DNA of 64,000 bases from Salinimicrobium sp963709775 (GCA_963709775.1 CAVPXS010000009.1:62001-126000); one strand, 5' to 3'; counted from the first letter of the stretch, positions 36,447 to 46,532 are shown. The notes: generated by a model not told the origin, from the letters alone. A program made the numbers and translations.

Positions 36447-37953
36447 GTATATCTAATCTCTTATTTGTGCGCACTCTCAACGTCAATAGCCCTGCCAGGA
36501 TCATGGAAAAGCCTCCTACTATAAGTGCATATACCGGTTGATTTGAAAAAAATTCCTTTACTATATAACCTAATATTGTTGCGGCTACTATTTGCGGGAT
36601 CACGATGAAGAAATTGAAGACCCCCATATAATATCCCATTTTTGCCGATGGCAAAGAACCTGACAACATTGCATAAGGCAGTGAAAGAATACTTGCCCAT
36701 GCGACTCCCACTCCCACCATCGATAACAGAAGTCCTGCTTTACTCGACAGAAAGAAGATTGAAATAAGACTAATTCCCCCAATAATGAGGGCAAGAAGGT
36801 GGGTGAATTTATTACTGGTACGTTTGGCCAGTACCGGCAAAAGAAAAGCCACTGCAGCAGCAACACCGTTGTATACTGTAAACATAACCGGCACCCAGTC
36901 GGCTGCATCGTTATAAATCTCCGAGGTGGGATCTGAGGCTCCAAAGACGTGCCCTGTTACGGCAGCAGTAGTATAGATCCAAAGGGAAAAAAGTGCGAAC
37001 CAGGAAAAGAACTGCACCCATGCCAGTTGCTTCATCGTATCGGGCATGTTGAGCATGTCGGTAACGATCACAGTAAATCCATTCCTTATTTTTTGCTTTC
37101 TAAGCATGGAAGTGATCATAAAGAGAACACCTACCACAATTAACCCCACAAAAAGAATATATAACTCCTTTGTAAGGTCATTCATAAATATATACCAGCT
37201 TACTGCAGCCCCAAGAACAAGCATTCCCAGTCCATAGTACAACTGCTTTTTAATATTCAATTGTCGTTGTTCGGCAGTTTCCTGTACAGGGGCAATTTTT
37301 TTATCGGCCTTTTCAAAGGCCGCCAATTCTTCGGGGGAATATTCCTTTGATTTTACTACTGTCCATATAACGGCAAAAAGAAAAACAATACCCCCTACAT
37401 AAAAGGACCACTTAACCGAATCTGGGATTACGCCTTCGGGAGCAGTATTACTTATTCCCAACCAGCTGGAGAAAACGTAAGGCAAAAGAGATCCCACTAC
37501 AGCTCCAATTCCAATAAAGAAACTCTGCATGGCAAAGCCAAGGGTTCTTTGTTTGGCAGGTAAGTTATCCCCAACAAATGCGCGGAAGGGTTCCATAGAA
37601 ATATTTATGGAAGCATCCATGATCCATAAGGTACCGGCTGCGATCCACAAAGTGGGCGAATTGGGCATTATGAATAAGGCAATTGAAGAAAGAATGGCTC
37701 CTGCCAGGAAATAAGGTCTACGGCGACCCAGTCTTGTCCAGGTGCGGTCACTAAAATACCCTATTATTGGCTGTACCACCAGCCCGGTAACAGGCGCAGC
37801 GATCCACAGAATAGGAATTTGATCCACATCTGCTCCAAGGGTTTCAAAAATTCGGGAAGTATTGGCGTTTTGCAGAGCAAAACCAAATTGTATTCCTAGA
37901 AATCCGAAACTCATATTCCAGATCTCCCAAAAACTCAAAGTGCGTTTTTGCAT
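36439..37953 (-). CDS. MFS sugar transporter, SLC45/maltose permease-like
   Basis: A 504-residue protein with 12 predicted membrane segments. The loop TWTRLGRRRPYFL after TM2 is the family's conserved motif. It most likely imports maltose or malto-oligosaccharides across the inner membrane by proton symport, feeding the phosphorylase encoded downstream. First gene of the six-gene operon. The start codon is part of an inverted repeat (37953-37977). Confidence 0.92.
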   Translation of the reverse strand: MQKRTLSFWEIWNMSFGFLGIQFGFALQNANTSRIFETLGADVDQIPILWIAAPVTGLVVQPIIGYFSDRTWTRLGRRRPYFLAGAILSSIALFIMPNSPTLWIAAGTLWIMDASINISMEPFRAFVGDNLPAKQRTLGFAMQSFFIGIGAVVGSLLPYVFSSWLGISNTAPEGVIPDSVKWSFYVGGIVFLFAVIWTVVKSKEYSPEELAAFEKADKKIAPVQETAEQRQLNIKKQLYYGLGMLVLGAAVSWYIFMNDLTKELYILFVGLIVVGVLFMITSMLRKQKIRNGFTVIVTDMLNMPDTMKQLAWVQFFSWFALFSLWIYTTAAVTGHVFGASDPTSEIYNDAADWVPVMFTVYNGVAAAVAFLLPVLAKRTSNKFTHLLALIIGGISLISIFFLSSKAGLLLSMVGVGVAWASILSLPYAMLSGSLPSAKMGYYMGVFNFFIVIPQIVAATILGYIVKEFFSNQPVYALIVGGFSMILAGLLTLRVRTNKRLDIHE

Positions 37954-37977
37954 TATCGTATTATTTGATTACGATAA
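37953..37977 (-). promoter_or_regulatory. inverted repeat over the start of the maltose transporter gene
   Basis: Perfect arms TTATCGTA and TACGATAA with a 9-nt spacer. One arm includes the first base of the ATG. It could be an operator or an mRNA hairpin that limits translation. Confidence 0.45.
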
Positions 37978-37988
37978 GCTTTTAAGAC

Positions 37989-38033
37989 TTATCAAAACTT
38001 TTAAAGGGGAAGTAGAAATATAAGTTTTGATAA
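37989..38033. promoter_or_regulatory. 12-bp inverted repeat between lacI and the transporter gene
   Basis: Perfect arms TTATCAAAACTT and AAGTTTTGATAA enclose 21 nt that contain GGGGAAGTAGAAATATAAG, almost identical to a sequence upstream of susC (39258-39277). It may combine lacI termination with operon promoter control. Confidence 0.45.
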
Positions 38034-38060
38034 AAATCCTGTCAAAGATAGGAAATAAAT

Positions 38061-39098
38061 TTACACGGAAGCTTTTTTTCTCTTCTGCGTAGATTCCCGC
38101 TCCACCAAACTCGTTTTCACTATCGCTGTCTGGTACTCCTCATCTGTAACTGTCTTTTCGATTCGGTCTATGAGTAATTCTGCAGCCTTAGCTCCCATAT
38201 CGGCCCCATGCTGGTTCACGGTACTTAAGCTGGGAATGAATCTTCGGGAAAGTTCCCCGTCAGAAAAACTAAAAACAAGCACATCTTCGGGTACAGATAA
38301 ACCTTTGTTCAGCAAAGCTTTTACTGCACTTGTAGCAAACTGTTCATTCACCGCAAAAACCCCGTCGATCTCCCTTGCTCCAAGAAATTGCGAGATCGCT
38401 TCATGGCTGTTGTCCACATCTTCTATTTTAAGGATAAGATCTTCATCTAATTCAACATCATTACCTCTTAAAGCTCTTAAATATCCTTCTGTTCTCAATT
38501 TTCCTACACTAATATAGTCTACAGTGGTAATAATAGCTATCCTGCGGCAGCCATTGTCAATAAGATGTTGTACTGCATCCCGGGCACCGTCACTATCGTC
38601 GATAATAACCTTGTCACATATAATTTCGTTAACCACCCTGTCCACCATCACTACAGGCATCCCCTGGCTTATCACCTCCTCCAGGTGATGGTAATCCCCT
38701 TTTTGCTGAGTTTCCTTGGCTACAGAAAGAATGAATCCATCGGTACTTCCATTAGCCAGCATCTCCATGTTCATTACCTCCCTGTCAAAGGAATTGTTTG
38801 ATAAACAAATGAGAACGTTATATCCCCGTTTATTTGCCACTTCCTCCACCCCGGTAATAACAGTAGCGAAAAAGTCGTGAACGATCTCGGGAAGTACCAA
38901 ACCTATTGTTCTTGTTCTCCTGTTCTTAAGGCTTAAGGCAATATTATTGGGTTTGTAATTATACAACTTGGCAAAGGCCTGAATTTTTTGCCTGGTTTCA
39001 TCACTTATTTCAGGACTGTCGCGTAAGGCTTTTGAAACTGTTGAGACAGAGACATCTAATTCTCGTGCAATTTGTTTTAAAGTAAGTTTTGGTTTCAT
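38061..39098 (-). CDS. LacI-family transcriptional regulator
   Basis: A 345-residue regulator. The N-terminal helix-turn-helix TLKQIARELDVSVSTVSKALRDSPEIS and the hinge YKPNNIALSLKNRRT are followed by a periplasmic-binding-protein-like effector domain. The ATG at 39098 (MKPKLTLKQ) is preferred over a TTG 21 nt upstream. It lies between the susCDE-amylase genes and the maltose operon, so it probably senses maltose or a related sugar and controls both, perhaps including itself through the palindrome at 39189. Confidence 0.93.
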   Translation of the reverse strand: MKPKLTLKQIARELDVSVSTVSKALRDSPEISDETRQKIQAFAKLYNYKPNNIALSLKNRRTRTIGLVLPEIVHDFFATVITGVEEVANKRGYNVLICLSNNSFDREVMNMEMLANGSTDGFILSVAKETQQKGDYHHLEEVISQGMPVVMVDRVVNEIICDKVIIDDSDGARDAVQHLIDNGCRRIAIITTVDYISVGKLRTEGYLRALRGNDVELDEDLILKIEDVDNSHEAISQFLGAREIDGVFAVNEQFATSAVKALLNKGLSVPEDVLVFSFSDGELSRRFIPSLSTVNQHGADMGAKAAELLIDRIEKTVTDEEYQTAIVKTSLVERESTQKRKKASV

Positions 39099-39188
39099 TA
39101 TTAAAGGATCAAAATTCAAGAGCGGTTAAAAATGGTAAATCTATTATAAATTACTGTTAAATAAAGATTATGATAAAGTTTTCAACAC

Positions 39189-39202
39189 GAAAACGTTTTC
39201 GG
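39189..39202. promoter_or_regulatory. LacI operator: perfect 14-bp palindrome
   Basis: CGAAAACGTTTTCG lies 91 nt before the lacI ATG and 112 nt before the susC ATG, in the divergent region. LacI-family operators typically have such a central CG symmetry. A small GC hairpin, CGGGGCTCTCCCCG, directly follows it at 39201-39214. Confidence 0.7.
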
Positions 39203-39257
39203 GGCTCTCCCCGCTTTATTTAATACTCTTTTATCTTTTTAGAATGCCTACTTTTAT

Positions 39258-39277
39258 TCCGGGAAAGTAGAAATATA
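39258..39277 (+). promoter_or_regulatory. susC leader motif shared with the maltose operon region
   Basis: GGGAAAGTAGAAATATAAGG differs at only two positions from a stretch at 38006-38025. Together with the preceding CTACTTT it can form a small hairpin (CTACTTT/AAAGTAG). Its role is unknown: transcription start region or regulator site. Confidence 0.4.
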
Positions 39278-39313
39278 AGGTTAAAATAAGTAAAACCTAA
39301 CAAAGCAAATTTT

Positions 39314-42238
39314 ATGAGAACATTTATTAAAAGCACATTGCTCATGTTATTGATGCCAATGAGCTTTTTTGCTCAATCTACTGTTAGCGGTATTATTACC
39401 GAAAGGGATACCGGGATGCCTATTCCAGGTGCTAACATAGTAATTAGAGGTACTACGACAGGTACCACTACAAATTTCGATGGGGAATACACCCTTGAAG
39501 GAGTTAATCTTGATGATGTGATTGTCATATCATATGTTGGATTTGCTCCCCAGGAAATTCCCTATACGGGCCAGGAAACCATTAATGTACAACTAGCCCC
39601 CGATACAGCCATTCTTGAAGAAGTAGTTCTAATTGGATATGGTTCCACCAGAAGGCAGGATGCTACCGGTGCCGTCCAACAAATTTCCACCGAAGATTTT
39701 AACCAGGGTTCTATTGTTTCTCCTGAACAATTGATCCAGGGAAAATCTGCCGGGGTTCGCATTACATCCAGTAGTGGAGCACCGGGTGGTGGAACTGAAA
39801 TAAGGATTCGTGGTGGTTCCTCTCTCTCTGCCAACAACTCTCCACTTATTGTTGTTGACGGGATTCCCTTAGACCAAAGAGGAGTACAGGGAGTGAGAAA
39901 CCAGTTGAATGCCATAAACCCTAATGAGATCCAGGATTTCGTAGTACTTAAAGATGCTTCGGCAACTGCGATCTATGGTTCAAGGGCTTCTAACGGGGTG
40001 ATCCTTATTACTACTAAAAAAGGTAAAAAGAATTCAGATCTTAATTTTGAATATGATCTTAAAGCTTCTGTAGGAGAGATCGTAGAGACAGTTGATGTCC
40101 TTGACGCCGACCAGTTTAGAAATCTTATTGAAACCACTCCGGGTACCGATGTAAGCCTTTTAGGAGATGCGAATACAGATTGGCAGGATGAGATCTACCA
40201 AACTTCAGTAGGTGCTATTCACAATTTCACAGTGTCCCAGGGTCTTGATAATTTCTATTACAGAGTCAATTATAACCATACCTCTCAAACAGGGGTTTTA
40301 AAGACAGATCTTTATCAAAGGAATGCTTTAAACACAGCCTTTAATTATGATCTTCTGGACAATGACCTAAAACTTACTTTAACTGCTAAAGGAAGTATTG
40401 ATCGCAATGACTTTGCAGACGAAGGAGCAATTGGTGCCGCTGTAAATTTCGATCCTACTAAACCGGTATATGATGAAAACAGCCGCTATGGTGGTTTTTA
40501 CGAATGGACCAATGCTAATGGTGTTGCACTGCAACAAGCAACCCGTAATCCACTTGCTCTTTTAGAGCAATATAACGACGAAGGAAAAACCAAACGTGTA
40601 ATCACCAATTTCAACGTAGATTACAGAATTCCATTTGTAGAGGATCTTCGTTTTAACTTAAATGCAGGACTGGATTATTCAGAAAATGACGGATTTAACA
40701 TTCGCCCTACCTCATCTGCAGTTGTTCTTCAGAGCATAGCAGATGAAGAGATTTACTGGGGAATGAACCGTAACCAGCTTTTGGATTTCTATTTCAACTA
40801 CAAACCTTATATCGAATCGATAAGTACTGCTGTTGATCTTACTGCAGGACACTCTTATCAGGAGTTTTTCATCTCCAGTCAGCAGAGGTATACCGATGCT
40901 GCAGTAGAAGGAGGTTGGGTTTTAAATCCAATCACAATAGACAGAAATGCTCTTGAATCTTATTTTGCAAGAGCAAGTTTTGATATCGACGACAAGTTCC
41001 TAGTTTCAGGTAGTTACAGGATGGATGGTTCTTCCAGGTTTAGTGAAGACAACCGCTGGAGCTCCTTCCCTGCTGTTTCTGTAGGTTGGAAGATCAACAA
41101 TGAAGATTTCCTAAAGGACTCCGGGTTTTTAACTGAACTTAAGTTAAGAGCTGGATATGGAGTAACAGGTAACCAGGAGATTGGAAGCAACTATGGATAT
41201 ATTGGGATATATACTCCCAGTGAAAGAGGAGCCAGCTACCAGTTTGGAAACCGCTTTTATCAAACGCTTCGTCCTGAAGAATATGACAAGGATCTTCAAT
41301 GGGAAGAATTACAGACTTACAACGTAGGTGTTGATTTCGGATTTTTTAGTGACCGTTTAACAGGTAGCGTAGATGCCTATCACAGAACGACCGAGAACCT
41401 TCTTGCTGAAGTACCGGTTCCTGCCGGAGCTAACCTTTCGGACAGATTAATAACAAACGTGGGAGAAACAGTAAGTAAAGGTCTTGAAATTGGATTGAAC
41501 GGAGATGTGATTCGCACAGATAAGATGAGCTGGAGCCTTAATTACAATATCACCTTCCAGGATCTTGAAATCACCAAATTATCATTGGGAGAAGATCCAA
41601 ACTTCTTTATTCCTCAGGGAGAAATTAGTGGAGGAGTTGGAAATATGATCCAGATCTGGAAAAAAGATATTGATCCAACCACTTTCTTTGTGTACCGCCA
41701 GGTATATGATCCAAACGGTGATCCAATTGAAGGGGCGTATGTTGATGTTAATGGAGATAATACCATTACAGAGATTGACCGTCAACCATACAAAAAAGGT
41801 TCTCCGGACTTCTTTATGGGCTTAAGCAGTAACTTCAACTATAAGGATTTCGACTTCAGCTTTACCTGGAGAGGAAGCTTTGGAGGATATATGTATAATA
41901 ACATGCAGTCTGCGACCGGGTTTAGAGGAGCAGGAACTGTTACTCCACAGCCTTATTATTCAAACTTTAATTCAAACGTTCTAGAAACAGATTTTGATGA
42001 AAGTCAGTTCTTCTCAGATTATTACGTGCAGAGTTCAGATTTCGTAAAACTGGATAACGTTTCTATTGGATATTTAATTGCCGGAGATAAAGTCGATTTC
42101 AGGGCTTCGTTAACTGCCAGCAATGTTTTGACCATTACAGACTACGACGGTCTTGACCCAGAGATTTCGGGAGGAATTGATAACAATTTCTACCCAAGAC
42201 CCCGAACTTACACTGTAGGTCTTAATCTAACATTTTAG
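39314..42238 (+). CDS. susC: SusC/RagA TonB-linked outer-membrane transporter
   Basis: Imports malto-oligosaccharides through the outer membrane with TonB energy. The 974-residue protein has a signal peptide (to about residue 20, ending SFFAQ), a carboxypeptidase-D-regulatory-like domain (STVSGIITERDTGMPIPGANIVIRG), a plug (VVLIGYGSTRRQDATGAVQQIS through SASAIYGSRASNGVILIT-like block) and a beta barrel ending in the aromatic-terminated YTVGLNLTF. SusD follows 13 nt later. The substrate is inferred from the amylase and maltose genes around it. Confidence 0.95.
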   Translation: MRTFIKSTLLMLLMPMSFFAQSTVSGIITERDTGMPIPGANIVIRGTTTGTTTNFDGEYTLEGVNLDDVIVISYVGFAPQEIPYTGQETINVQLAPDTAILEEVVLIGYGSTRRQDATGAVQQISTEDFNQGSIVSPEQLIQGKSAGVRITSSSGAPGGGTEIRIRGGSSLSANNSPLIVVDGIPLDQRGVQGVRNQLNAINPNEIQDFVVLKDASATAIYGSRASNGVILITTKKGKKNSDLNFEYDLKASVGEIVETVDVLDADQFRNLIETTPGTDVSLLGDANTDWQDEIYQTSVGAIHNFTVSQGLDNFYYRVNYNHTSQTGVLKTDLYQRNALNTAFNYDLLDNDLKLTLTAKGSIDRNDFADEGAIGAAVNFDPTKPVYDENSRYGGFYEWTNANGVALQQATRNPLALLEQYNDEGKTKRVITNFNVDYRIPFVEDLRFNLNAGLDYSENDGFNIRPTSSAVVLQSIADEEIYWGMNRNQLLDFYFNYKPYIESISTAVDLTAGHSYQEFFISSQQRYTDAAVEGGWVLNPITIDRNALESYFARASFDIDDKFLVSGSYRMDGSSRFSEDNRWSSFPAVSVGWKINNEDFLKDSGFLTELKLRAGYGVTGNQEIGSNYGYIGIYTPSERGASYQFGNRFYQTLRPEEYDKDLQWEELQTYNVGVDFGFFSDRLTGSVDAYHRTTENLLAEVPVPAGANLSDRLITNVGETVSKGLEIGLNGDVIRTDKMSWSLNYNITFQDLEITKLSLGEDPNFFIPQGEISGGVGNMIQIWKKDIDPTTFFVYRQVYDPNGDPIEGAYVDVNGDNTITEIDRQPYKKGSPDFFMGLSSNFNYKDFDFSFTWRGSFGGYMYNNMQSATGFRGAGTVTPQPYYSNFNSNVLETDFDESQFFSDYYVQSSDFVKLDNVSIGYLIAGDKVDFRASLTASNVLTITDYDGLDPEISGGIDNNFYPRPRTYTVGLNLTF

Positions 42239-42251
42239 AGAATAAAAAACT

Positions 42252-43850
42252 ATGAACATGAATAACAAAATAAAATCATTCTTTCTCATTTTCGTCGGCC
42301 TTACAATTCTTGGGTCGTGTGAGAGCGAATTAGATCTACAACCAGAAGATAACCGGCAGGTGCCCGGCCAATTGCTTCAGGATCCGGCTGCTTATAAGCA
42401 GTTCTTAGCTAAATTGTACGCAGGACTTGCGGTGAGTGGCCAGGAAGGCCCTGCAGGGGAACCAGACCTTTTAGGATTGGATGAAGGTTTCTCACAATAC
42501 CTGCGCCTTTACTGGATGTTGCAGGAGTTACCTACAGATGAAGCCATTATAGGCTGGAACGATGGAACCATCGCCGACCTTCACGGACAAAACTGGACCT
42601 CAGGAAACGAATTTATTCGTACCATGTATTCAAGGCTTTTGTACCAAATTGCACAGGCAAATGAATACATTCGCCAGTCCAGTGATGAGAGCTTAAGTGC
42701 AAATGGAATTCCCGAAGATCAAATTTCCGAAATTCAGAAATTCCGGGCAGAGGCAAGGTTCTTAAGAGCTTTAAGCTACTATCACGCCATGGATCTTTAT
42801 GGAAATCCTCCTTTCATTACCGAAGAAAGTCCTGTTGGAGCTTTCCTTCCTGAACAAATTCAAAGAGCAGAACTCTTCAATTATATTGAGAGTGAACTTT
42901 TAGATATTGAAGATAAGATTGTAGCTGCAGGACAAAACGAATATGGACGTGCAGATCAAGCTGCTGTTTGGACACTTTTAGCTAAGCTTTATTTGAATGC
43001 TGAAGTGTATACCGGTACTGCAAGATATTCAGATGTTCTGACTTATACTCAAAAGGTAATCGATGCAGGTTATGTGCTGGTAGATGACTACCAGAAACTT
43101 TTCCTCGCCGATAATGATGTAAACGGGGCTCAAAATGAGATCATTTTCCCAATTAGGTTTGACGGGATCAACACCAACTCTTATGGAGGTTTAACCTTTG
43201 TAATCCATGCCTCAATTGGTGGTGATATGGATCCAGATGAATTCGGAGTAAATTCAGGATGGGCAGGATTAAGAACAACTCCGGAATTTGTAGGTCTTTT
43301 CCCTGATGGAGCTGATTCTTCAGATGAAAGAGAAATGTTCTACACCGAGGGCCAAAATCTTGAAGTTGCTACAATTAGTGCCTTTACAGATGGCTACGCT
43401 GTAGGTAAATTCAAGAATGTAGATGTTGATGGGAACCAGGGAAGTGATGCCACAGGCGAACACGTAGATACAGATTTCCCTCTCTTTAGATTAGGAGATG
43501 TCTATCTAATGTATGCCGAAGCTGCTTTTAGAACCAATACTAACATGACACAGGCATTGGCTTACGTTAATGAGCTAAGGGAAAGAGCTTATGGAGAAGG
43601 CAACGGGCTTGTTACTGCAAGTGAAATAACCAATAATTTCCTTATTAATGAAAGAGGAAGGGAATTATATTGGGAAGCACACAGAAGGACAGACCTAATC
43701 CGTTTTAACAGGTTCACAGAAAATGGAGTATGGGCATGGAAAGGTGATGTTCCCCAGGGAACAACCACTGCTGCTTTCAGAAACATCTACCCTATTCCAG
43801 CTTCAGACTTAGGAGTAAACACCAATCTAACGCAAAATCAAGGATACTAA
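42252..43850 (+). CDS. susD: SusD/RagB glycan-binding lipoprotein
   Basis: A 532-residue outer-membrane lipoprotein that lids SusC. The lipobox LTILGSC is followed by acidic ESELDLQPED, which fits a surface-export signal of the Bacteroidota type. TPR-like helices (FRAEARFLRALSYYHAMDLYGNPPF) and the C-terminal RGRELYWEAHRRTDLIRFNRF plus YPIPASDL block are family marks. Intact. Confidence 0.95.
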   Translation: MNMNNKIKSFFLIFVGLTILGSCESELDLQPEDNRQVPGQLLQDPAAYKQFLAKLYAGLAVSGQEGPAGEPDLLGLDEGFSQYLRLYWMLQELPTDEAIIGWNDGTIADLHGQNWTSGNEFIRTMYSRLLYQIAQANEYIRQSSDESLSANGIPEDQISEIQKFRAEARFLRALSYYHAMDLYGNPPFITEESPVGAFLPEQIQRAELFNYIESELLDIEDKIVAAGQNEYGRADQAAVWTLLAKLYLNAEVYTGTARYSDVLTYTQKVIDAGYVLVDDYQKLFLADNDVNGAQNEIIFPIRFDGINTNSYGGLTFVIHASIGGDMDPDEFGVNSGWAGLRTTPEFVGLFPDGADSSDEREMFYTEGQNLEVATISAFTDGYAVGKFKNVDVDGNQGSDATGEHVDTDFPLFRLGDVYLMYAEAAFRTNTNMTQALAYVNELRERAYGEGNGLVTASEITNNFLINERGRELYWEAHRRTDLIRFNRFTENGVWAWKGDVPQGTTTAAFRNIYPIPASDLGVNTNLTQNQGY

Positions 43851-43862
43851 TAATATTATAAC

Positions 43863-45004
43863 ATGAAAACAATGAAAAAATTATCAATATTACTATTAGC
43901 TTTTGTTGCTCTCATAGGTTTTAATGCCTGTACGAGCGATGATGATGTGGTATTCATCGCCAACCGGACCCAGAAGGGATTGCATTTGCAAATACTTTTT
44001 CCTCCAGAATATGTCTTACAGTGATACTGCCAGAAAATATTATAGAAAGATTTGTATGGAATGAAATAGATCTTGATGTACCTACAAATATCAATTATGA
44101 TGTACTGGTATCAAAATCTGAGGATATGGCCGACCCTGCATTACTTGGAAGTACAGCGGGAACAAATCTTGCTGTTAAAGTGAAGCAACTTATGAATTTC
44201 GCTACTGAAGAAGTAGGACTGGACAACGATCCGGCTACTGAGGCTCCAAACACAGGAACTATGTACGTTCAGGTAGTAGCTACTGCAGGTACAGGTGGTG
44301 AAATGGTACATGCTTCTGAAGTACACCCTATAAGCGTGGTTATTCCAGAGGATACAGGTGGTGAAGTAGAACTTCCCAAGATCTTTATGGTAGGTAATTT
44401 CCAGGCCGCCGGTGGTTACGGAAGTGACTGGACTCCTGCTGAGGGAGCACCTCTAGTAGCATCTGACGCTGGTAAGACCGATTATGAAGGTTATGTTTAC
44501 CTCAATGTTGACACACCTCTTTATAAATTTGTTCCAACTCAAGCAGGATGGGATGGAAATCTTGGAGAAGCCGGAGACTCCGAAGGTGTTTATACCGGAG
44601 AACTCGCATTAGATGGACCCAATGCCGGTACTCCTGATGGAACCGGAGGTTTATACCTGGTTAAGGTAAATACAGAGGATCTTACCTACGAACTTGAAGA
44701 ATTTTCATGGGGAGTTATTGGAAACGCAACTCCTACAGGATGGGATTCAGATACAAACATGACTTATGACACAGAGAATCATGTATTGACCGTTACTTTA
44801 GATTTAACAGCTCAGGAAGCACCTGACAACGGATTTAAGTTTAGAGCAAATGATGCATGGGATATTAATCTTGGAGATACAGGAGCAGATGGTACATTAG
44901 AGTTAGGTGGTGATAACATTGGTGTTCCTGAAGCAGGGAATTACACCCTTACTCTTGATCTTTCAGATTCAAGAAATCCTACCTACACTATGGTTAAAAA
45001 TTAG
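43863..45004 (+). pseudogene. SusE-like surface starch-binding lipoprotein, frameshift near the N-terminus
   Basis: A lipoprotein (signal MKKLSILLLAFVALIGFNAC, then TSDDD) with an N-terminal SusE domain and C-terminal repeated starch-binding modules (PKIFMVGNFQAAGGYGSDWTPAEG; SWGVIGNATPTGWDSDTNMTYD; NYTLTLDLSD). The frame is lost near 43968 (AACCGGACC; one added C gives NPDPEGIAFANTFSS), and two more small compensating slips may lie near 43995-44020 before LTVILPENIIERF. Such proteins bind starch next to SusC/D. Confidence 0.85.
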
Positions 45005-45018
45005 AATATATTCATAAG

Positions 45019-45046
45019 AAAAGGCTGCTTCACGGCAGCCTTTTTT
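45019..45046 (+). terminator. terminator between susE and the amylase gene
   Basis: AAGGCTGC and GGCAGCCTT arms with a short TTCAC-type loop, followed by TTTTTT. It probably reduces read-through, so the amylase would be expressed at a lower level than susCDE or from its own promoter. Confidence 0.8.
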
Positions 45047-45062
45047 GATTAAGCTAATAAAT

Positions 45063-46532
45063 ATGAAAAACAAAAAATTCTTTTTCCCCTTTCTCGTTTC
45101 AGTCTTCTTGTTAGCGGGATGTTCATCTGATGATGATGCAATTGAACCAGATCCGGGGAATGGTACAGTAGACCCACCTCCTATTACGGGGGAGCCATTA
45201 AATCTGGCCGACTATGACAACGGTACCGGAGTCATGATGCAGGGCTTTTATTGGGATGTGGAGCCAAGACATGAATGGTGGGAAGAACTCACTGCAAAAG
45301 TTGGAGATTGGGCAGATGCCGGAGTAAACCGGATCTGGCTTCCCCCTGCTTCCAAAGGACAGTCAGGAGGATATTCCATGGGATATGACCCTTCAGATTA
45401 TTTTGATCTTGGAGAATATGATCAACACAGTACTGTGGAAACAAGGTTTGGCTCAAGAGCAGAACTTGATGCGCTTATTGAAACAGCCCATGCAAATGAC
45501 CTTGAAGTTATTGCCGATATTGTTCTCAACCACAACTCAGGTGGAGGTTTAGAGTACAACCCTTACCGTGGTTATGATACTTACACTCTGTTTGACGAAG
45601 AGCATGGAAATGCATCAGGCAAATTTCAACCGTGACTATGAGAATTTCTATCCCAAATAGTACCAGTCCAAATGATCCTGGAAGTCTTTTTTATGAAGAG
45701 ACGAATTTAGACCACAACCAGCAGTATGTTCAGGACTGGTTATGGGCCGCAGATAATTCCGTAGCAAATTACTATAAGAATGAAGTAGGTTTTGACGGCT
45801 GGAGATTTGACTATGTACTAGGATTTGAACCCTGGGTAGTAAAAGCATGGCTTGATGAAGTGGGAGGATTTTCTGTCGCAGAACTATGGGATTCAAATGT
45901 ACAGGTACTTAAGAACTACATTGAGGAAACCGGAAGCGGGGTTTTTGACTTTTCCACCTTCTATAAACTTGATGAAGCCTTTGACAGGTATGATGATCTT
46001 ACCTATCTTACTGATGATATGTTGTGGATGACTTATCCAGATAAGGCAGTAACTTTTACTGCCAATCATGATACTGAAAAGGATGAGAATGAAAATAACT
46101 TCATCTCAAAGGAAAATAAACTGCAGGCTTATGCTTTTATTTTAACTCATCCCGGCTATCCCACTATCTTTTATTCAGATTATGAAAATGAAGAATTCAA
46201 AAGTCAATTGCAACAGTTAATCCTTATCAATAACACAATTGCAACCGGAGATGTTGAGGTGCTTTATGTAGATGATGATGAATACATCATGAAAAGGGCG
46301 CGGACGCCGATCCAGCCCCGGTTTATCCTTTACCTGAACACCAATGGAAATGCCAAAATCAAGGAAAATATAGACACAGACTGGAACCAGGCTAAGATTA
46401 ATGGACTATACCGGCAATATCGATTACAGTCCCATCACAGATAAAGATGGTAACGTTTCTTTACGTGCACCTCAGCCAATGGATATGCTGTTTATTCAAT
46501 CATGCAGTAAAAAAATTGTAGTAAATATTTAA
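45063..46532 (+). pseudogene. surface GH13 alpha-amylase lipoprotein with frameshifts (SusG-like role)
   Basis: Lipobox FLLAGC followed by SSDDD, suggesting surface exposure, then a proline-rich linker and a GH13 barrel starting GVMMQGFYWDV. Catalytic residues lie in GFDGWRFDYV, FSVAELWD and TANHDTEKDE. Frames change near 45626 (one T too many) and 45654 (one A too many), joining SGKF-NRDYENFYP-NSTSPNDPG, and again near 46403, after which DYTGNIDYSP...KKIVVNI ends at the TAA at 46530. It should cut starch at the cell surface before SusC/D uptake. Confidence 0.85.
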
